64,000 nt of DNA, from NCBI RefSeq assembly GCF_014836405.1, contig NZ_JACSQU010000001.1:1240001-1304000 (forward strand), written 5' to 3'. This DNA comes from Brevundimonas guildfordensis. Lineage in GTDB: Bacteria; Pseudomonadota; Alphaproteobacteria; Caulobacterales; Caulobacteraceae. Position 1 is the first letter of the stretch, and each line of letters starts with the position of its first letter. A program made the translations under genes and the position numbers. Below, piece by piece: positions 1 through 8,776 of this stretch. The notes under the pieces were generated by a model. That model did no database searches and had not been told where the DNA came from. It worked only from the letters and a program-made list of their open reading frames with translations.

Positions 1-2
1 TG

Positions 3-686
3 GCCTCCAACTTCCAGACCTTCCTGTCGCTGCTCACCACCCAGCTGAAGAACCAGGACCCGCTGTCGCCGGTCGACTCCAATGAGTTCACCGCCCAGTT
101 GACCCAGATGGCGGGCGTCGAGCAGCAACTGCTGACCAACGACCTGCTGACCGGTCTGCTGAAGGCCCAGCAGGGCGACGGCCTGACCGGCGCCGCGCCC
201 TATATCGGCAAGGACGCCACCGCCGTCTGGTCCGCCACACGCTTCGAAGACGGCGAAGCCAGCTGGAGCTATGAGCTGGCGGCCGATGCGACCGACGCCA
301 CGCTTCAGGTGCTGGACGCCTCGGGCAAGGTGGTCTGGAGCGGCCCGGCGCCGGACAAGACCAACGGCCTGCATGACTTTAAGTGGGACGGAAAGACCAC
401 CGGCGGCGGCCAGGTGGACGATGGCGGCGTCTATACGCTGAAGGTCGTCGCCAAGGACGGCGCGGGCAAGGATGTCGGCAGCCAGGTGCTGATCCGCGGC
501 CGCGTCACCGGGGTCGAGATGTACGACAACACCCCCTTCGTCGTCATCGGCAAGTCGATCATGCCCGTGTCCAGCCTGATCGCGCTGGAAGAACACAAGG
601 CCGCCGCCAAACCCGATTCCAACGAGGACGCAGGCGCGCTCAGCGCCCTGGCTTCGAAACTCAACCCCTTCAATCTTCTCTCGTAA
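3..686 (+). CDS. flgD: Flagellar hook assembly scaffold FlgD (5' end cut by the window)
   Basis: The reading frame is already open at the window edge, so the N-terminus is missing. The first visible residues (ASNFQTFLSLLTTQLKNQDP) are the conserved FlgD N-terminal block that caps the growing hook. They are followed by a FlgD Ig-like region with the typical DAxGxVVW and HDFKWDGK pattern. FlgD is exported by the flagellar type III system and directs polymerisation of FlgE, whose gene starts 12 bp downstream. The two genes almost certainly share a transcript. The family and gene order are well established; only the missing start limits the call. Confidence 0.95.
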   Translation, partial: ASNFQTFLSLLTTQLKNQDPLSPVDSNEFTAQLTQMAGVEQQLLTNDLLTGLLKAQQGDGLTGAAPYIGKDATAVWSATRFEDGEASWSYELAADATDATLQVLDASGKVVWSGPAPDKTNGLHDFKWDGKTTGGGQVDDGGVYTLKVVAKDGAGKDVGSQVLIRGRVTGVEMYDNTPFVVIGKSIMPVSSLIALEEHKAAAKPDSNEDAGALSALASKLNPFNLLS

Positions 687-698
687 GGAACCCCAGCC

Positions 699-2141
699 AT
701 GAGCATCAACGGCGCCATGCTGGCCGGCGTGTCCGGCCTGACCGCGAACGCCGCGGCCCTTTCGACGATCTCGCAGAACATCGCGAATGTGAACACGGTC
801 GGCTACAAGCGTGCGGCGACGGAGTTCTCCACCGTCGTCAACGCCCAGACCCAGGGCGTCGGCTATTCCGCCGGCGGGGTTCAGGCGACCGCCCGTCACT
901 TCATCAGCCAGGCGGGCCAACTTCAGCGCACCACCTCGGGCACCGACCTGGCCATCGCCGGTCAGGGCTTCTTCGTCGTCACCGAAAAGTCCGAAAACCT
1001 GGCCCCGTCCGACACGCGTCTGTTCACTCGCGCGGGTGCCTTCAAGATCGACGATCTGGGCTATCTGCAGAACACCTCGGGCCTGTATCTGCAGGGCTGG
1101 CCAGTAGCCGCCGATGGCACGGTCAATGTCGACCCGTCCGACATGACGCGTCTGCGCACCATCAACGTCGGCTCGGTCGGCGGCGCCGCCGAACCGACGA
1201 CCCGCGTCGGCCTGAACGCCAACCTGAAATCCAGTCAGAGACCGTCAGAGGCTGCCGAGCAGGCCGCGCTCGCCCCTCCGGGTCTGCTCGCTTATGATCC
1301 AACCTCAGCCACTCGCTCCATGGCCTCTTATGACCCGGCCGCGCCCAATCAGGGAACCAGGGCGGACTTTCAGATCAGCGTGCCGGTGTCCGACTCCAAG
1401 GGCGGAGCGCGAATGATGACGATCTCCTTCCTAAAGAAGGCCGATGAGCCCAATACTTGGTTCGCGGAAATTCATGCCCCGGACGGCTCAGTCGAAAACG
1501 CGGACTTGCCGCTGAAAAGCGGTCTGGTGAAGTTCTTACCGGACGGCCGTCTGGACACCGGCTTTGCCGGCCCCAACGCGCTTTTTCCTGATACGACCAA
1601 GGCTACCATCACCCTCGCCGCCTCTGGCGCTGCGCCAGGCCCCGACGATAACGGCGTCTGGTCTGGCTCGGAAGGTCTAGCGGCCCAGACCATCACTTTC
1701 GACCTGGCCGCTTCCACTGGCGGCCTGACGCAGTACGACAGCACCTCCATCGTCCAGGCCACCTATACGAACGGCACCGCCTTCGGGAACCTGACCGAGG
1801 TGAAGATCGATGAGGCGGGCTTCGTCACCGCCATCTTCGACAACGGCGTCATGCGCAAGATCGCCCAGGTCGCCCTGGCCACCTTCCCCAGCGCCGACAG
1901 CCTGACCGAAGTCGCGGGCAACGCCTTCCGGGTCAGCCAGAACTCAGGCACCTTCAACCTGAAGGCCCCCGGCACGGGCGGCGCAGGCCTGTTGGGCGCG
2001 CAACAGCTGGAAGCCTCGACCGTCGACCTGTCGACGGAGTTCACCGGCCTGATCACCACCCAGCGCGCCTATTCGGCCTCGTCCAAGATCATCACCACCG
2101 CCGACGAGATGCTGGCGGAGCTGATCAACATCAAGCGCTGA
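699..2141 (+). CDS. flgE: Flagellar hook protein FlgE
   Basis: A 480-residue protein that builds the flagellar hook. Residues 1-45 hold the flagellar rod/hook N-terminal motif (SGLTANAAALSTISQNIANV), and the C-terminus ends with the partner helix (STEFTGLITTQRAYSASSKI). These two ends form the coiled-coil D0 core. The start at 699 has an AAGGAA ribosome site just after the flgD stop. The central part, about residues 180-350, is the surface-exposed variable region. Around positions 1235-1700 its codon use looks less GC-biased than the ends, which is common for exposed hook domains. Confidence 0.95.
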   Translation: MSINGAMLAGVSGLTANAAALSTISQNIANVNTVGYKRAATEFSTVVNAQTQGVGYSAGGVQATARHFISQAGQLQRTTSGTDLAIAGQGFFVVTEKSENLAPSDTRLFTRAGAFKIDDLGYLQNTSGLYLQGWPVAADGTVNVDPSDMTRLRTINVGSVGGAAEPTTRVGLNANLKSSQRPSEAAEQAALAPPGLLAYDPTSATRSMASYDPAAPNQGTRADFQISVPVSDSKGGARMMTISFLKKADEPNTWFAEIHAPDGSVENADLPLKSGLVKFLPDGRLDTGFAGPNALFPDTTKATITLAASGAAPGPDDNGVWSGSEGLAAQTITFDLAASTGGLTQYDSTSIVQATYTNGTAFGNLTEVKIDEAGFVTAIFDNGVMRKIAQVALATFPSADSLTEVAGNAFRVSQNSGTFNLKAPGTGGAGLLGAQQLEASTVDLSTEFTGLITTQRAYSASSKIITTADEMLAELINIKR

Positions 2142-2258
2142 TCGGCCAACAGGAATCCATGAGCAAGGTCTCGTTAGACTCGATGAATCCTTCCTTTAGG
2201 CGGCGCAGAAGGCGCCCGGCCGGACGGATGCGTCTTAGCCATTCCTTCACCACGACGC

Positions 2259-2273
2259 TTAAACGCCCTTTAG
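2259..2273 (+). promoter_or_regulatory. Candidate CtrA-binding box upstream of sciP
   Basis: The sequence TTAA-N7-TTAG matches the CtrA consensus TTAA-N7-TTAA with one mismatch. It lies 55 bp upstream of the sciP start. In Caulobacter, CtrA activates sciP, so the site fits known regulation. Site function here is inferred from sequence only. Confidence 0.5.
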
Positions 2274-2327
2274 CGGGCGGGGGCCTAGCCTGCGCGTCTA
2301 TGGTGGTGGTGAGAGAGGCTTAAGCCC

Positions 2328-2612
2328 ATGCTGCAAGAGCGACGCCTTAACAGTAACGGCGAACAGTACGTAGTCGGGCCGACGGGCACGCCCCTGACCC
2401 TGCGCGACCTTCCGCCCTCGGACACGAACCGCTGGGTTATCCGGCGCAAGGCCGAGGTGGTGGCCGCGGTGCGCGGCGGGCTGATCAGCCTGGAAGACGC
2501 CCTTGAGAAGTATCGACTGACGGCCGAGGAGTTCCTGGCCTGGCAGAAGGCCATCGACAAATGGGGCATGCAGGGCCTGCGCACCACGCGCATCCAGAGC
2601 TATCGCGACTAG
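2328..2612 (+). CDS. sciP: CtrA inhibitor SciP (DUF1153 family)
   Basis: A 94-residue helix-turn-helix protein. It has the features of SciP, including the block PPSDTNRWVIRRKAEVVAAV and a second helical part ending in TTRIQSYRD. In Caulobacter, SciP binds CtrA and blocks transcription of CtrA-activated genes in G1/swarmer cells. Its position directly after flgE supports the call. A GAGAGAGGC ribosome site lies upstream of the ATG, and a CtrA-type box lies 55 bp before the start. Activity is assigned by family. Confidence 0.88.
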   Translation: MLQERRLNSNGEQYVVGPTGTPLTLRDLPPSDTNRWVIRRKAEVVAAVRGGLISLEDALEKYRLTAEEFLAWQKAIDKWGMQGLRTTRIQSYRD

Positions 2613-2636
2613 GCCTTTTCGCCTGAACGCATGATC

Positions 2637-2668
2637 ACGGCCGCTCCAGAAACGGGGCGGTCTTTTTC
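2637..2668 (+). terminator. Likely intrinsic terminator after sciP
   Basis: An arm CGGCCGCTCC pairs with GGGGCGGTC (one G-T wobble) around a short AGAAAC loop and is followed by TTTTT. It sits just after the sciP stop. Confidence 0.6.
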
Positions 2669-2723
2669 ATTGGCGCGTCATCGTTTTAAGCCAGGCCTCG
2701 AAATCGCGCGCCTTAAGGCCTAA

Positions 2724-3956
2724 ATGGCGGCGATGACTATGGACGCCCTGACCGACGACATCCTCTGCCCCGTTCCCGACATCGCCCCCATGTCGCAAGC
2801 CGACATGGACGCCGCGATCGAGAGCGTGCGTCAGGCCGTGGGCCTGCCCGCCGGCGCGCGCGTGGTCGCCGCCATGTCGGGCGGCGTGGACTCCACCGTC
2901 GTCGCCGCCCTGCTGCACAAGGCGGGCTATGACGTGGTGGGCGTGACCCTGCAACTCTACGACCACGGCGAGGCGCTGAAGAAGAAGGGCGCCTGCTGCG
3001 CCGGTCAGGACATTCACGACGCCCGTCTGGCCGCCGATCTAATCGGCATTCCGCACTATGTCCTCGACTATGAAAACCGCTTCAAGGACGCGGTGATCGA
3101 CCAGTTCGCCGACTCCTATCTGAAGGGCCAGACGCCGGTTCCCTGCATCCGCTGCAATCAGACGGTGAAGTTCCGCGACCTGCTGGACGTCGCGCGCGAT
3201 CTGGGGGCCGAGGCGATGGCGACCGGCCACTACGTCCGCCGCGCCACGCACGGCAACCGCTCGCAGATGAGGAAGGCGGTCGATCATTCGCGCGACCAGT
3301 CCTACTTCCTGTTCGCCACGACCCAGGATCAGCTCGACTATCTGCGCTTCCCCCTGGCCGATCTGGAGAAGCCCCAGGTGCGGGGCGTCGCCGCGTCGCT
3401 GGGCCTGCGAATCGCGTCCAAGCCGGATAGCCAGGACATCTGCTTCGTTCCCACCGGCGACTACCGCACTCTGATCGACCGCCTGCGCCCGCAGGGGCGC
3501 GAGGCCGGCGACATCGTCCACATGGACGGCCGGGTTCTGGGCCGCCATTCGGGCATCACCGACTACACCATCGGCCAGCGCCGGGGGCTGAACGTCGCCG
3601 TGGGCGAGCCTCTGTTCGTGGTCAAGCTGGATCCTGAGCATCGCCGCGTCATCGTCGGCCCGCGCGAAGCCCTGCTGACTGCGCGCCTGACGCTGGAGGA
3701 AACCAACTGGCTGGGCGACCAGGCCACCATCGAGGAGGCCGCCCGCGACGGCGCCCCGGTGCTGGCCCGCGTCCGCTCGACGCGCCAGCCCTCCCCGGCC
3801 CATCTGGCCTTTGCAGATGACGCCGTTCAGGTGGTGTTCGATCAGGGCGAGGAAGGCGTCGCCCCGGGCCAGGCCTGCGTGCTCTACGATCCGGCCGACG
3901 ACGAGCGCGTGCTGGGTGGAGGCTTCATCCAGTCGACCGAGGCGGCGGCTGTCTGA
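2724..3956 (+). CDS. mnmA: tRNA-specific 2-thiouridylase MnmA
   Basis: A 410-residue cytoplasmic enzyme that installs the 2-thio group on U34 of tRNAs for Lys, Glu and Gln. The PP-loop motif SGGVDSTV near residue 53 binds ATP. The two catalytic cysteines lie in the expected [11 protein letters not shown] and [11 protein letters not shown] contexts. The C-terminal beta-barrel follows. The first ATG is at 2724, with further in-frame ATGs at 2733 and 2739, and the exact start is uncertain because the extra N-terminal 35 residues are not part of the core. It is convergent with the HxlR gene, with only three bases between stops. Confidence 0.94.
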   Translation: MAAMTMDALTDDILCPVPDIAPMSQADMDAAIESVRQAVGLPAGARVVAAMSGGVDSTVVAALLHKAGYDVVGVTLQLYDHGEALKKKGACCAGQDIHDARLAADLIGIPHYVLDYENRFKDAVIDQFADSYLKGQTPVPCIRCNQTVKFRDLLDVARDLGAEAMATGHYVRRATHGNRSQMRKAVDHSRDQSYFLFATTQDQLDYLRFPLADLEKPQVRGVAASLGLRIASKPDSQDICFVPTGDYRTLIDRLRPQGREAGDIVHMDGRVLGRHSGITDYTIGQRRGLNVAVGEPLFVVKLDPEHRRVIVGPREALLTARLTLEETNWLGDQATIEEAARDGAPVLARVRSTRQPSPAHLAFADDAVQVVFDQGEEGVAPGQACVLYDPADDERVLGGGFIQSTEAAAV

Positions 3957-3959
3957 GGC

Positions 3960-4454
3960 CTATGCCGCCTCGTCCTTGGTCGGCATGACCTCGCCGACGG
4001 TCGCACGGTTCTTCGCAAAAAGGACCTCGACGTCGCGCGGTCGGACCATCTCATTGCAGCATCCGCAGGCAATGCGGGGCTGCAGGTCGTGGCCGCAGCT
4101 CTTGTGGCGCAAGATGACGCCCGACGGCTCCTCGCCGTACACATGCTTGGCGCCCCAGGCGTTCAGCGTGACCAGGACGCCGTACAGATCCTTGCCCTTG
4201 GCCGTCAGCACGTATTCGTTGCGCGGCGGGCGTACGGAATAGGGTCGCGGCTCCAGCACGCCGTGACGCACCAGCGACTTCAGCCGCGCGGCCAGAACGT
4301 TGCGCGCCACGCCCAGCCGGTCCTGCCATTGCTCGAAGCGGGTGACGCCGTTGAAGGCGTCGCGGATGACCAGCATGGTCCACGGGTCGCCGATCACCTC
4401 GAGGGTGGCGGCGACCGAGCAGCTCTGTCGCGAATAGTCAGCGGTGCGTCCCAT
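3960..4454 (-). CDS. HxlR-family transcriptional regulator
   Basis: A winged-helix DNA-binding protein of about 164 residues. The HxlR signature CSVAATLEVIGDPWTMLVIR lies near the N-terminus, followed by the wing region HGVLEPRPYSVRPPRNEY. The C-terminal half carries a CGHDLQPRIACGCCNE stretch that may bind metal; this is a common add-on in the family. I chose the ATG giving MGRTADYSR. A GTG at 4538 would add 28 residues that do not resemble the family. It is transcribed divergently from the acyl-CoA thioesterase gene, which it may control. Confidence 0.85.
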   Translation of the reverse strand: MGRTADYSRQSCSVAATLEVIGDPWTMLVIRDAFNGVTRFEQWQDRLGVARNVLAARLKSLVRHGVLEPRPYSVRPPRNEYVLTAKGKDLYGVLVTLNAWGAKHVYGEEPSGVILRHKSCGHDLQPRIACGCCNEMVRPRDVEVLFAKNRATVGEVMPTKDEAA

Positions 4455-4618
4455 GCCGTGAAAGTGACCCCGCGTCAGGCTTTTGACAAGGGTTGCCAAT
4501 CGCGACGGAGTAGGTAAGTTTCTATTCGCAACGGACACGGCCGATTGCTGGCCGTATCCTTCCCTCGACTCGGGGGCGGCGCCCTCGCAGGTTCCGCCTC
4601 CGCTTTTCGAAGTGCCTC

Positions 4619-5455
4619 ATGACCGAGTCTGACCTGATCCAAGCCGCCTTCCGCCTGACCCCCTCGGATCACGGCGCCTTGGCCGCCCATCTGTCAGGTG
4701 ACTTTTCCAACGGCCCGGTCAGCGCCCCGCCCGAAGCGGGCTTCCCCTTCGGCGGCCTGCTGGCGGCGCTGTGCGCCGGCGCCATGCGTCAGGGGCTGAA
4801 GATCGAGGCGCCGCTGCGCAGCCTGACGGTTCAGTATCTGGCCGCCGCCCGTTACGGCCAGCCCCTTCAGTTCCGCCCCCGGATGCTGCGCGGCGGACGC
4901 AACGTCGCCTACGCCGTGGTCGAGGGCGGGCAAGGCAGCCGCCTGACCCATCACGCCAGCGCCACCTACGGCGCCGACGGCCCCACGCCGACCCCATTGA
5001 CCCCGCTGGCGGCGGCGCCGCCCTCGTTGGACAGCCTGAAGGACGCGCCGGGCATCAGCGGCCCGATGGCCCCCCGCTTCGCCCAACACGTGGAATATCG
5101 CTTCAACGGCGGCCCCAACATTCTGGGCGGCAACGAGGATAAGCCGATCGTCGAGCGGGTCTGGATGCGGGTGAAGGACGGCGCGCCGCTGGACGAACTG
5201 CGGATGTGCTACCTGCTGGACGCCCTCTATCCGCCCGCCTGGACGGCGTTCAAGGCGCCGCCGATGATGACGACGGTGGACCTGCGCTGCGACTTTCTGA
5301 ACGATCCGACGCCCGACAATGCGCCCGAGGGCTGGGCCTTCTTCGAATACCGTCTGCTGGACCACGGTCTGGGCTGGTCGGTTGACGAGGCGATCGCCTG
5401 GGGCGCGGACGGACGGCCGCTGGCCCTGGCTCGCCAGCGCCGCAAACTGCTGTGA
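4619..5455 (+). CDS. Acyl-CoA thioesterase family protein (TesB-like double hotdog)
   Basis: A 278-residue protein with two hotdog-type halves. The N-terminal half has the block GFPFGGLLAALCAGAM and the strand pattern RSLTVQYLAAARYGQPLQF. The C-terminal half includes DLRCDFLN and GWSVDEAIAWGADGRPLALA, the usual closing strand of TesB-like acyl-CoA thioesterases. It probably hydrolyses acyl-CoA in the cytoplasm. It stands divergent from an HxlR regulator and upstream of a thiolase, which suggests a small fatty-acid module. The substrate chain length cannot be read from sequence. Confidence 0.8.
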   Translation: MTESDLIQAAFRLTPSDHGALAAHLSGDFSNGPVSAPPEAGFPFGGLLAALCAGAMRQGLKIEAPLRSLTVQYLAAARYGQPLQFRPRMLRGGRNVAYAVVEGGQGSRLTHHASATYGADGPTPTPLTPLAAAPPSLDSLKDAPGISGPMAPRFAQHVEYRFNGGPNILGGNEDKPIVERVWMRVKDGAPLDELRMCYLLDALYPPAWTAFKAPPMMTTVDLRCDFLNDPTPDNAPEGWAFFEYRLLDHGLGWSVDEAIAWGADGRPLALARQRRKLL

Positions 5456-5527
5456 GGCGCCGCTTGCCAGCTGGCCTTGGCCTCCCCTAATCCCCCTCGA
5501 AACGATTCACTAACGGAAACGCCCGCC

Positions 5528-6718
5528 ATGACCGCCGCCGCTGATCCTGTCGTCATATGCTCCTTCGCCCGCACGCCGATGGGCGGCTTTCAGGGCGCCC
5601 TGTCGCCGGTGAAGGCGACCGATCTGGGCGCCGCCGCGGTCAAGGCCGCCGTCGAGCGCGCCGGCGTCGCGCCTGAAAAGGTCGAGCAGATCTTCATGGG
5701 CTGCGTCCTGCCCGCCGGCCTGGGCCAGGCCCCGGCGCGTCAGGCCGCCATCGGCGCGGGCCTCGGCCAGCATGTCGAGGCGACGACGGTGAACAAGATG
5801 TGCGGTTCGGGGCTCCAGGCCGCCATGATGGCGCATGACGCCCTGCTGGCCGGCACGGCCGAGGTCATCGTGGCGGGCGGCATGGAGTCCATGACCGGCG
5901 CCCCCTATCTGATGAACAAGCACCGCGGCGGCGCCCGCATCGGCCACGACGTCATCGTCGACAGCATGATGATGGACGGCCTGGAAGACGCCTATTCCCC
6001 CGGCAAGGCCATGGGCGTCTTCGCCGAGGATGCGGCGGCTCAGTATCAGTTCACCCGCGAACAGATGGACGAATACGCCATCGAGAGCCTGACGCGCGCC
6101 AAGGCCGCCATCGCCTCGGGCGCCTTCAAGGCCGAGATCGTCCCGGTCGAGGTCTCTACCCGCAAGGGCCCGGTGACGGTCAGCGAGGACGAGCAGCCGG
6201 GCAAGGCCGACGCCGCCAAGATTCCGACCCTGCGCCCCGCCTTCACCAAGGACGGCGCGATCACTGCCGCCAACGCCTCCTCGATCTCGGACGGCGCCGC
6301 CGCCCTGGTCATGACGCGCGAAAGCACGGCCAAGGCGCTGGGCCTGCCCATCCTTGCCCGCGTGGTCAGCCACGCCGCCCACGCCCATGAGCCGGGCCTG
6401 TTCACCACCGCCCCCGTCCCGGCCATGCAAAAGGCGCTGAAGAAGGCCGGTTGGTCGGTCGAGGACGTCGACCTGTGGGAGATCAACGAAGCCTTCGCCG
6501 TCGTCGCCATGATCGCCCAGCAGGAGTTGGGCATCGACCGCGCCAAGCTGAACGTCAACGGCGGCGCCACGGCCCTGGGCCACCCCATCGGCGCCTCGGG
6601 CGCGCGCATCCTGTCCACCCTGCTGGCGGCGCTTCAGGCGCGCGGCGGCAAGAAGGGCGTAGCCTCTCTGTGCATCGGCGGCGGCGAGGCCGTGGCCATG
6701 GCGGTGGAACTGGCCTGA
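5528..6718 (+). CDS. Acetyl-CoA C-acetyltransferase (thiolase)
   Basis: A 396-residue thiolase. The acylated cysteine lies in NKMCGSGLQAAM, the histidine in GGATALGHPIGASGAR and the second cysteine in SLCIGGGEA. WEINEAFAVV is also present. It catalyses acetyl-CoA condensation to acetoacetyl-CoA or the reverse cleavage in fatty-acid and ketone-body use. I start it at the ATG giving MTAAADPVV. An upstream in-frame start at 5477 adds 17 residues with no family match. It follows the thioesterase gene by about 70 bp on the same strand. Confidence 0.93.
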   Translation: MTAAADPVVICSFARTPMGGFQGALSPVKATDLGAAAVKAAVERAGVAPEKVEQIFMGCVLPAGLGQAPARQAAIGAGLGQHVEATTVNKMCGSGLQAAMMAHDALLAGTAEVIVAGGMESMTGAPYLMNKHRGGARIGHDVIVDSMMMDGLEDAYSPGKAMGVFAEDAAAQYQFTREQMDEYAIESLTRAKAAIASGAFKAEIVPVEVSTRKGPVTVSEDEQPGKADAAKIPTLRPAFTKDGAITAANASSISDGAAALVMTRESTAKALGLPILARVVSHAAHAHEPGLFTTAPVPAMQKALKKAGWSVEDVDLWEINEAFAVVAMIAQQELGIDRAKLNVNGGATALGHPIGASGARILSTLLAALQARGGKKGVASLCIGGGEAVAMAVELA

Positions 6719-6764
6719 TCCTGCGGCGTTGTCGGCGCTCAAGCTAACTGTCGGGACCTCCGCC

Positions 6765-7277
6765 TTGAAACTCCCTACCCTCCTCGCCGCGGGCGTAGCC
6801 GCCCTCGGCCTGACTGCCTGCGCCGCCGCACAGGCTGAAGGCGCCATGACCCAGGCTGGCGCAGCGAACGGCCAGGCCGCTTCGGCCGACCTCAAGGCCT
6901 TCCCGGCCGCGACGGCGGGCCAGACGCGCCACGTCATCAATCTGCCGGCCCAGTCGGACGAGGATGGACTGAAGGTCGAACTGATCCTGGGCAAGACCCA
7001 GACGGTCGACTGCAACCGTCAGTTCTTCGGCGGTCGTCTTGAAACGCGCACGGCCGAGGGCTGGGGCTACGACTACTATGTCCTGCCTGCCCTGGGGAAC
7101 GCGGCCAGCACCCTGATGGGCTGCCCGCCCGGCTCGGAGCGTCAGTCCTTCGTGACGACGCAGGAACAGCCGCTGATCCGCTACAACTCGCGCCTGCCCG
7201 TGGTGGTCTACGCGCCGTCGGATGTCGAGGTGCGCTATCGGATCTGGCGCGCGGGCGAGACCCGGACGGCGCGCTGA
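6765..7277 (+). CDS. eco: Ecotin-like serine protease inhibitor, predicted lipoprotein
   Basis: About 170 residues. The mature part follows ecotin closely, with blocks VELILGKTQTVDCNRQFFGG, EGWGYDYYVLP, RYNSRLPVVVYAPSDVEVRY and the disulfide cysteines C83 and C120. Ecotin is a periplasmic dimer that inhibits trypsin-fold proteases. Two points are unusual. The leader ends in the lipobox LTAC (Cys19), which predicts a lipid anchor. The reactive loop reads STLMGC, so the P1 residue, Met84 in E. coli ecotin, is Leu117 here. I chose TTG at 6765; another in-frame TTG at 6729 adds 12 residues before the leader. Confidence 0.88.
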   Translation: MKLPTLLAAGVAALGLTACAAAQAEGAMTQAGAANGQAASADLKAFPAATAGQTRHVINLPAQSDEDGLKVELILGKTQTVDCNRQFFGGRLETRTAEGWGYDYYVLPALGNAASTLMGCPPGSERQSFVTTQEQPLIRYNSRLPVVVYAPSDVEVRYRIWRAGETRTAR

Positions 7278-7302
7278 TCGGCGTCATTTTTTGAGATCAG
7301 AC

Positions 7303-7334
7303 ACGGGCGTCGGTCGGTTGCGATCGACGCCCGT
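7303..7334 (+). terminator. Perfect 10-bp hairpin downstream of the ecotin gene
   Basis: ACGGGCGTCG (7303-7312) pairs perfectly with CGACGCCCGT (7325-7334). The T tract after it is weak, but the position suits a terminator. Confidence 0.5.
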
Positions 7335-7509
7335 TTCGATTCCAGCTCGCACCTTCCATCCGCATCCCGCTGCATCAGCGAGGCCAGAGAGGCGCATCCG
7401 GCGCTCAGGACAATCATGGGCCGACTCCTGCATTTGCGAACCATTTGCAGATTTGCGCAGAAGCGGACGTCGTGCAAGCGTCCTTCTCCATTCCTTTCGG
7501 AGAGTCGCG

Positions 7510-7845
7510 ATGCGCGAAGACGGCAAGCTGGACTATCTCGAACTGCCCGCGACCGACATGGCGGCGCACAAGGCCTTCTACGCCCAGGCGTTCGGCTGGA
7601 GCTTTCAGGACTATGGGCCGGACTATGCGGCCTTTAACGAGGGCCTGGACGGCGGTTTCACGCCCGACGCCATGACGCCCAAGCCCCTGCCCATCCTGTA
7701 CGCCCATGATCTGGAGGCGATGCAGGCCAAGGTCGAGGCGGCGGGCGGCGCCATCACCCACGCCATCTTCGCCTTCCCCGGCGGGCGGCGCTTCCATTTC
7801 CGCGATCCGTCCGGCAACGACCTGGCCGTCTGGTCCGAGAAATAG
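7510..7845 (+). CDS. VOC (glyoxalase/bleomycin-resistance) family protein
   Basis: A 111-residue single-module vicinal-oxygen-chelate protein. It opens with the typical YLELPATDMAAHKAFYAQAFGW and ends with FHFRDPSGNDLAVWSE. The start at 7510 has a GGAGAG ribosome site; upstream extensions of the frame are not coding. VOC proteins range from lyases to drug-binding proteins, and no specific reaction can be assigned. It is convergent with the secreted repeat protein. Confidence 0.82.
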   Translation: MREDGKLDYLELPATDMAAHKAFYAQAFGWSFQDYGPDYAAFNEGLDGGFTPDAMTPKPLPILYAHDLEAMQAKVEAAGGAITHAIFAFPGGRRFHFRDPSGNDLAVWSEK

Positions 7846-7849
7846 GCCC

Positions 7850-8716
7850 TTACTTCGGGTCCACCGTCTGGGCGATGCGCTCGGCCTCGTCGCGGTCGGC
7901 CCCGTCCTGGGCCATCACCCAGACGTGGATCTCGGCGGGTTCGCCCGAGCGCTGGAACAGGTGCTCCATGGCGATGCGGCGCGGCCCTTCGGTCGTCACC
8001 ACTGAGATGCGTCCGCCCACAGTCGCCTGCTCCCCGTCATAGATGGGAAACTGGGACGAAGGTCCGGCGTAGATCATCACAAAGGTCTTCCCGGCCTTGC
8101 GCGCCGAATAGACGTGCGCGCCCGGCGCAGCGCGCCCCTCGACCAGTTGGAAGCCCGACGGCAGATCGATGCGGAACGGCAGAACGGCGCGCTCTGCGGC
8201 GCTCAAGCCCTGAGGATCGGGCGCCGGCGCGGTCTGGACGGGCGCAGCCGGGCGACTGGCCGGCGCCTCGGCGGCCGGACGCGTCGTCGCCGTCGGGCTT
8301 GCCGGCGCGGGCTGAGGGCGCGCCTCCTGCACCGGCCGGGGCGCAGGCGACGGGGCCGGGCTTGGGCGCGGCGCGACGGCCGCGGCGGGGGCCGGAGCCG
8401 AAGAGGCTGCAGGAGCCGGGACAGAAACAGAAGCCGGCGCCGACGGCGCGCCGTTCAGGCGGCGGGTCAGCTCCTCAATGCGCGCGCGCTCTGTCGCGTC
8501 CGGACGCGAGGCCGGCGGCGGGGCGGCGGGCGCCGTCGGTCGGGATGACACAGGCGCTTGCGCTGGGGCCGACTGCGGCGCGGCAGGCGCGCCGTTCAGG
8601 CGGCGCGTCAGTTCCTCGATGCGGGCGCGTTCCACCGGATCCTGCTGAGCGGCGACCGGCGCGGCGGCCACAGCCAGAGGAGCGACGAGCGACAGGGCGA
8701 CGATTGCAGCTTTCAT
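7850..8716 (-). CDS. Secreted Pro/Ala-rich protein with two copies of a charged 16-residue repeat
   Basis: I do not recognise the family. The 288-residue product has a signal peptide (MKAAIVALSLVAPLAVAAAP...). It then carries two exact copies of ERARIEELTRRLNGAP at residues 29-44 and 76-91. A long Pro/Ala-rich linker follows, then a compact C-terminal domain of about 115 residues (LSAAERAVLPFRIDLPSGF... to QTVDPK). It is probably periplasmic or envelope-attached, with the linker spanning distance. The start at 8716 places Met directly before the hydrophobic leader. The short charged helices could be binding modules. Confidence 0.7.
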   Translation of the reverse strand: MKAAIVALSLVAPLAVAAAPVAAQQDPVERARIEELTRRLNGAPAAPQSAPAQAPVSSRPTAPAAPPPASRPDATERARIEELTRRLNGAPSAPASVSVPAPAASSAPAPAAAVAPRPSPAPSPAPRPVQEARPQPAPASPTATTRPAAEAPASRPAAPVQTAPAPDPQGLSAAERAVLPFRIDLPSGFQLVEGRAAPGAHVYSARKAGKTFVMIYAGPSSQFPIYDGEQATVGGRISVVTTEGPRRIAMEHLFQRSGEPAEIHVWVMAQDGADRDEAERIAQTVDPK

Positions 8717-8776
8717 GTCCCGACATTGGCGGCGCGCGCCGCGCCGGGTCAAGCGGCCATATCGGGGCAGTTCGGC

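Noticed and set aside
383..1297. 304-codon ORF on the plus strand overlapping flgD and flgE
   Set aside because: It is a shadow frame, Arg-rich and low-complexity, typical of antisense or shifted frames in GC-rich DNA. The flgD/flgE frames have clear family matches.
5510..7015. 501-codon minus-strand ORF over the thiolase
   Set aside because: Shadow of a clear thiolase; no domain.
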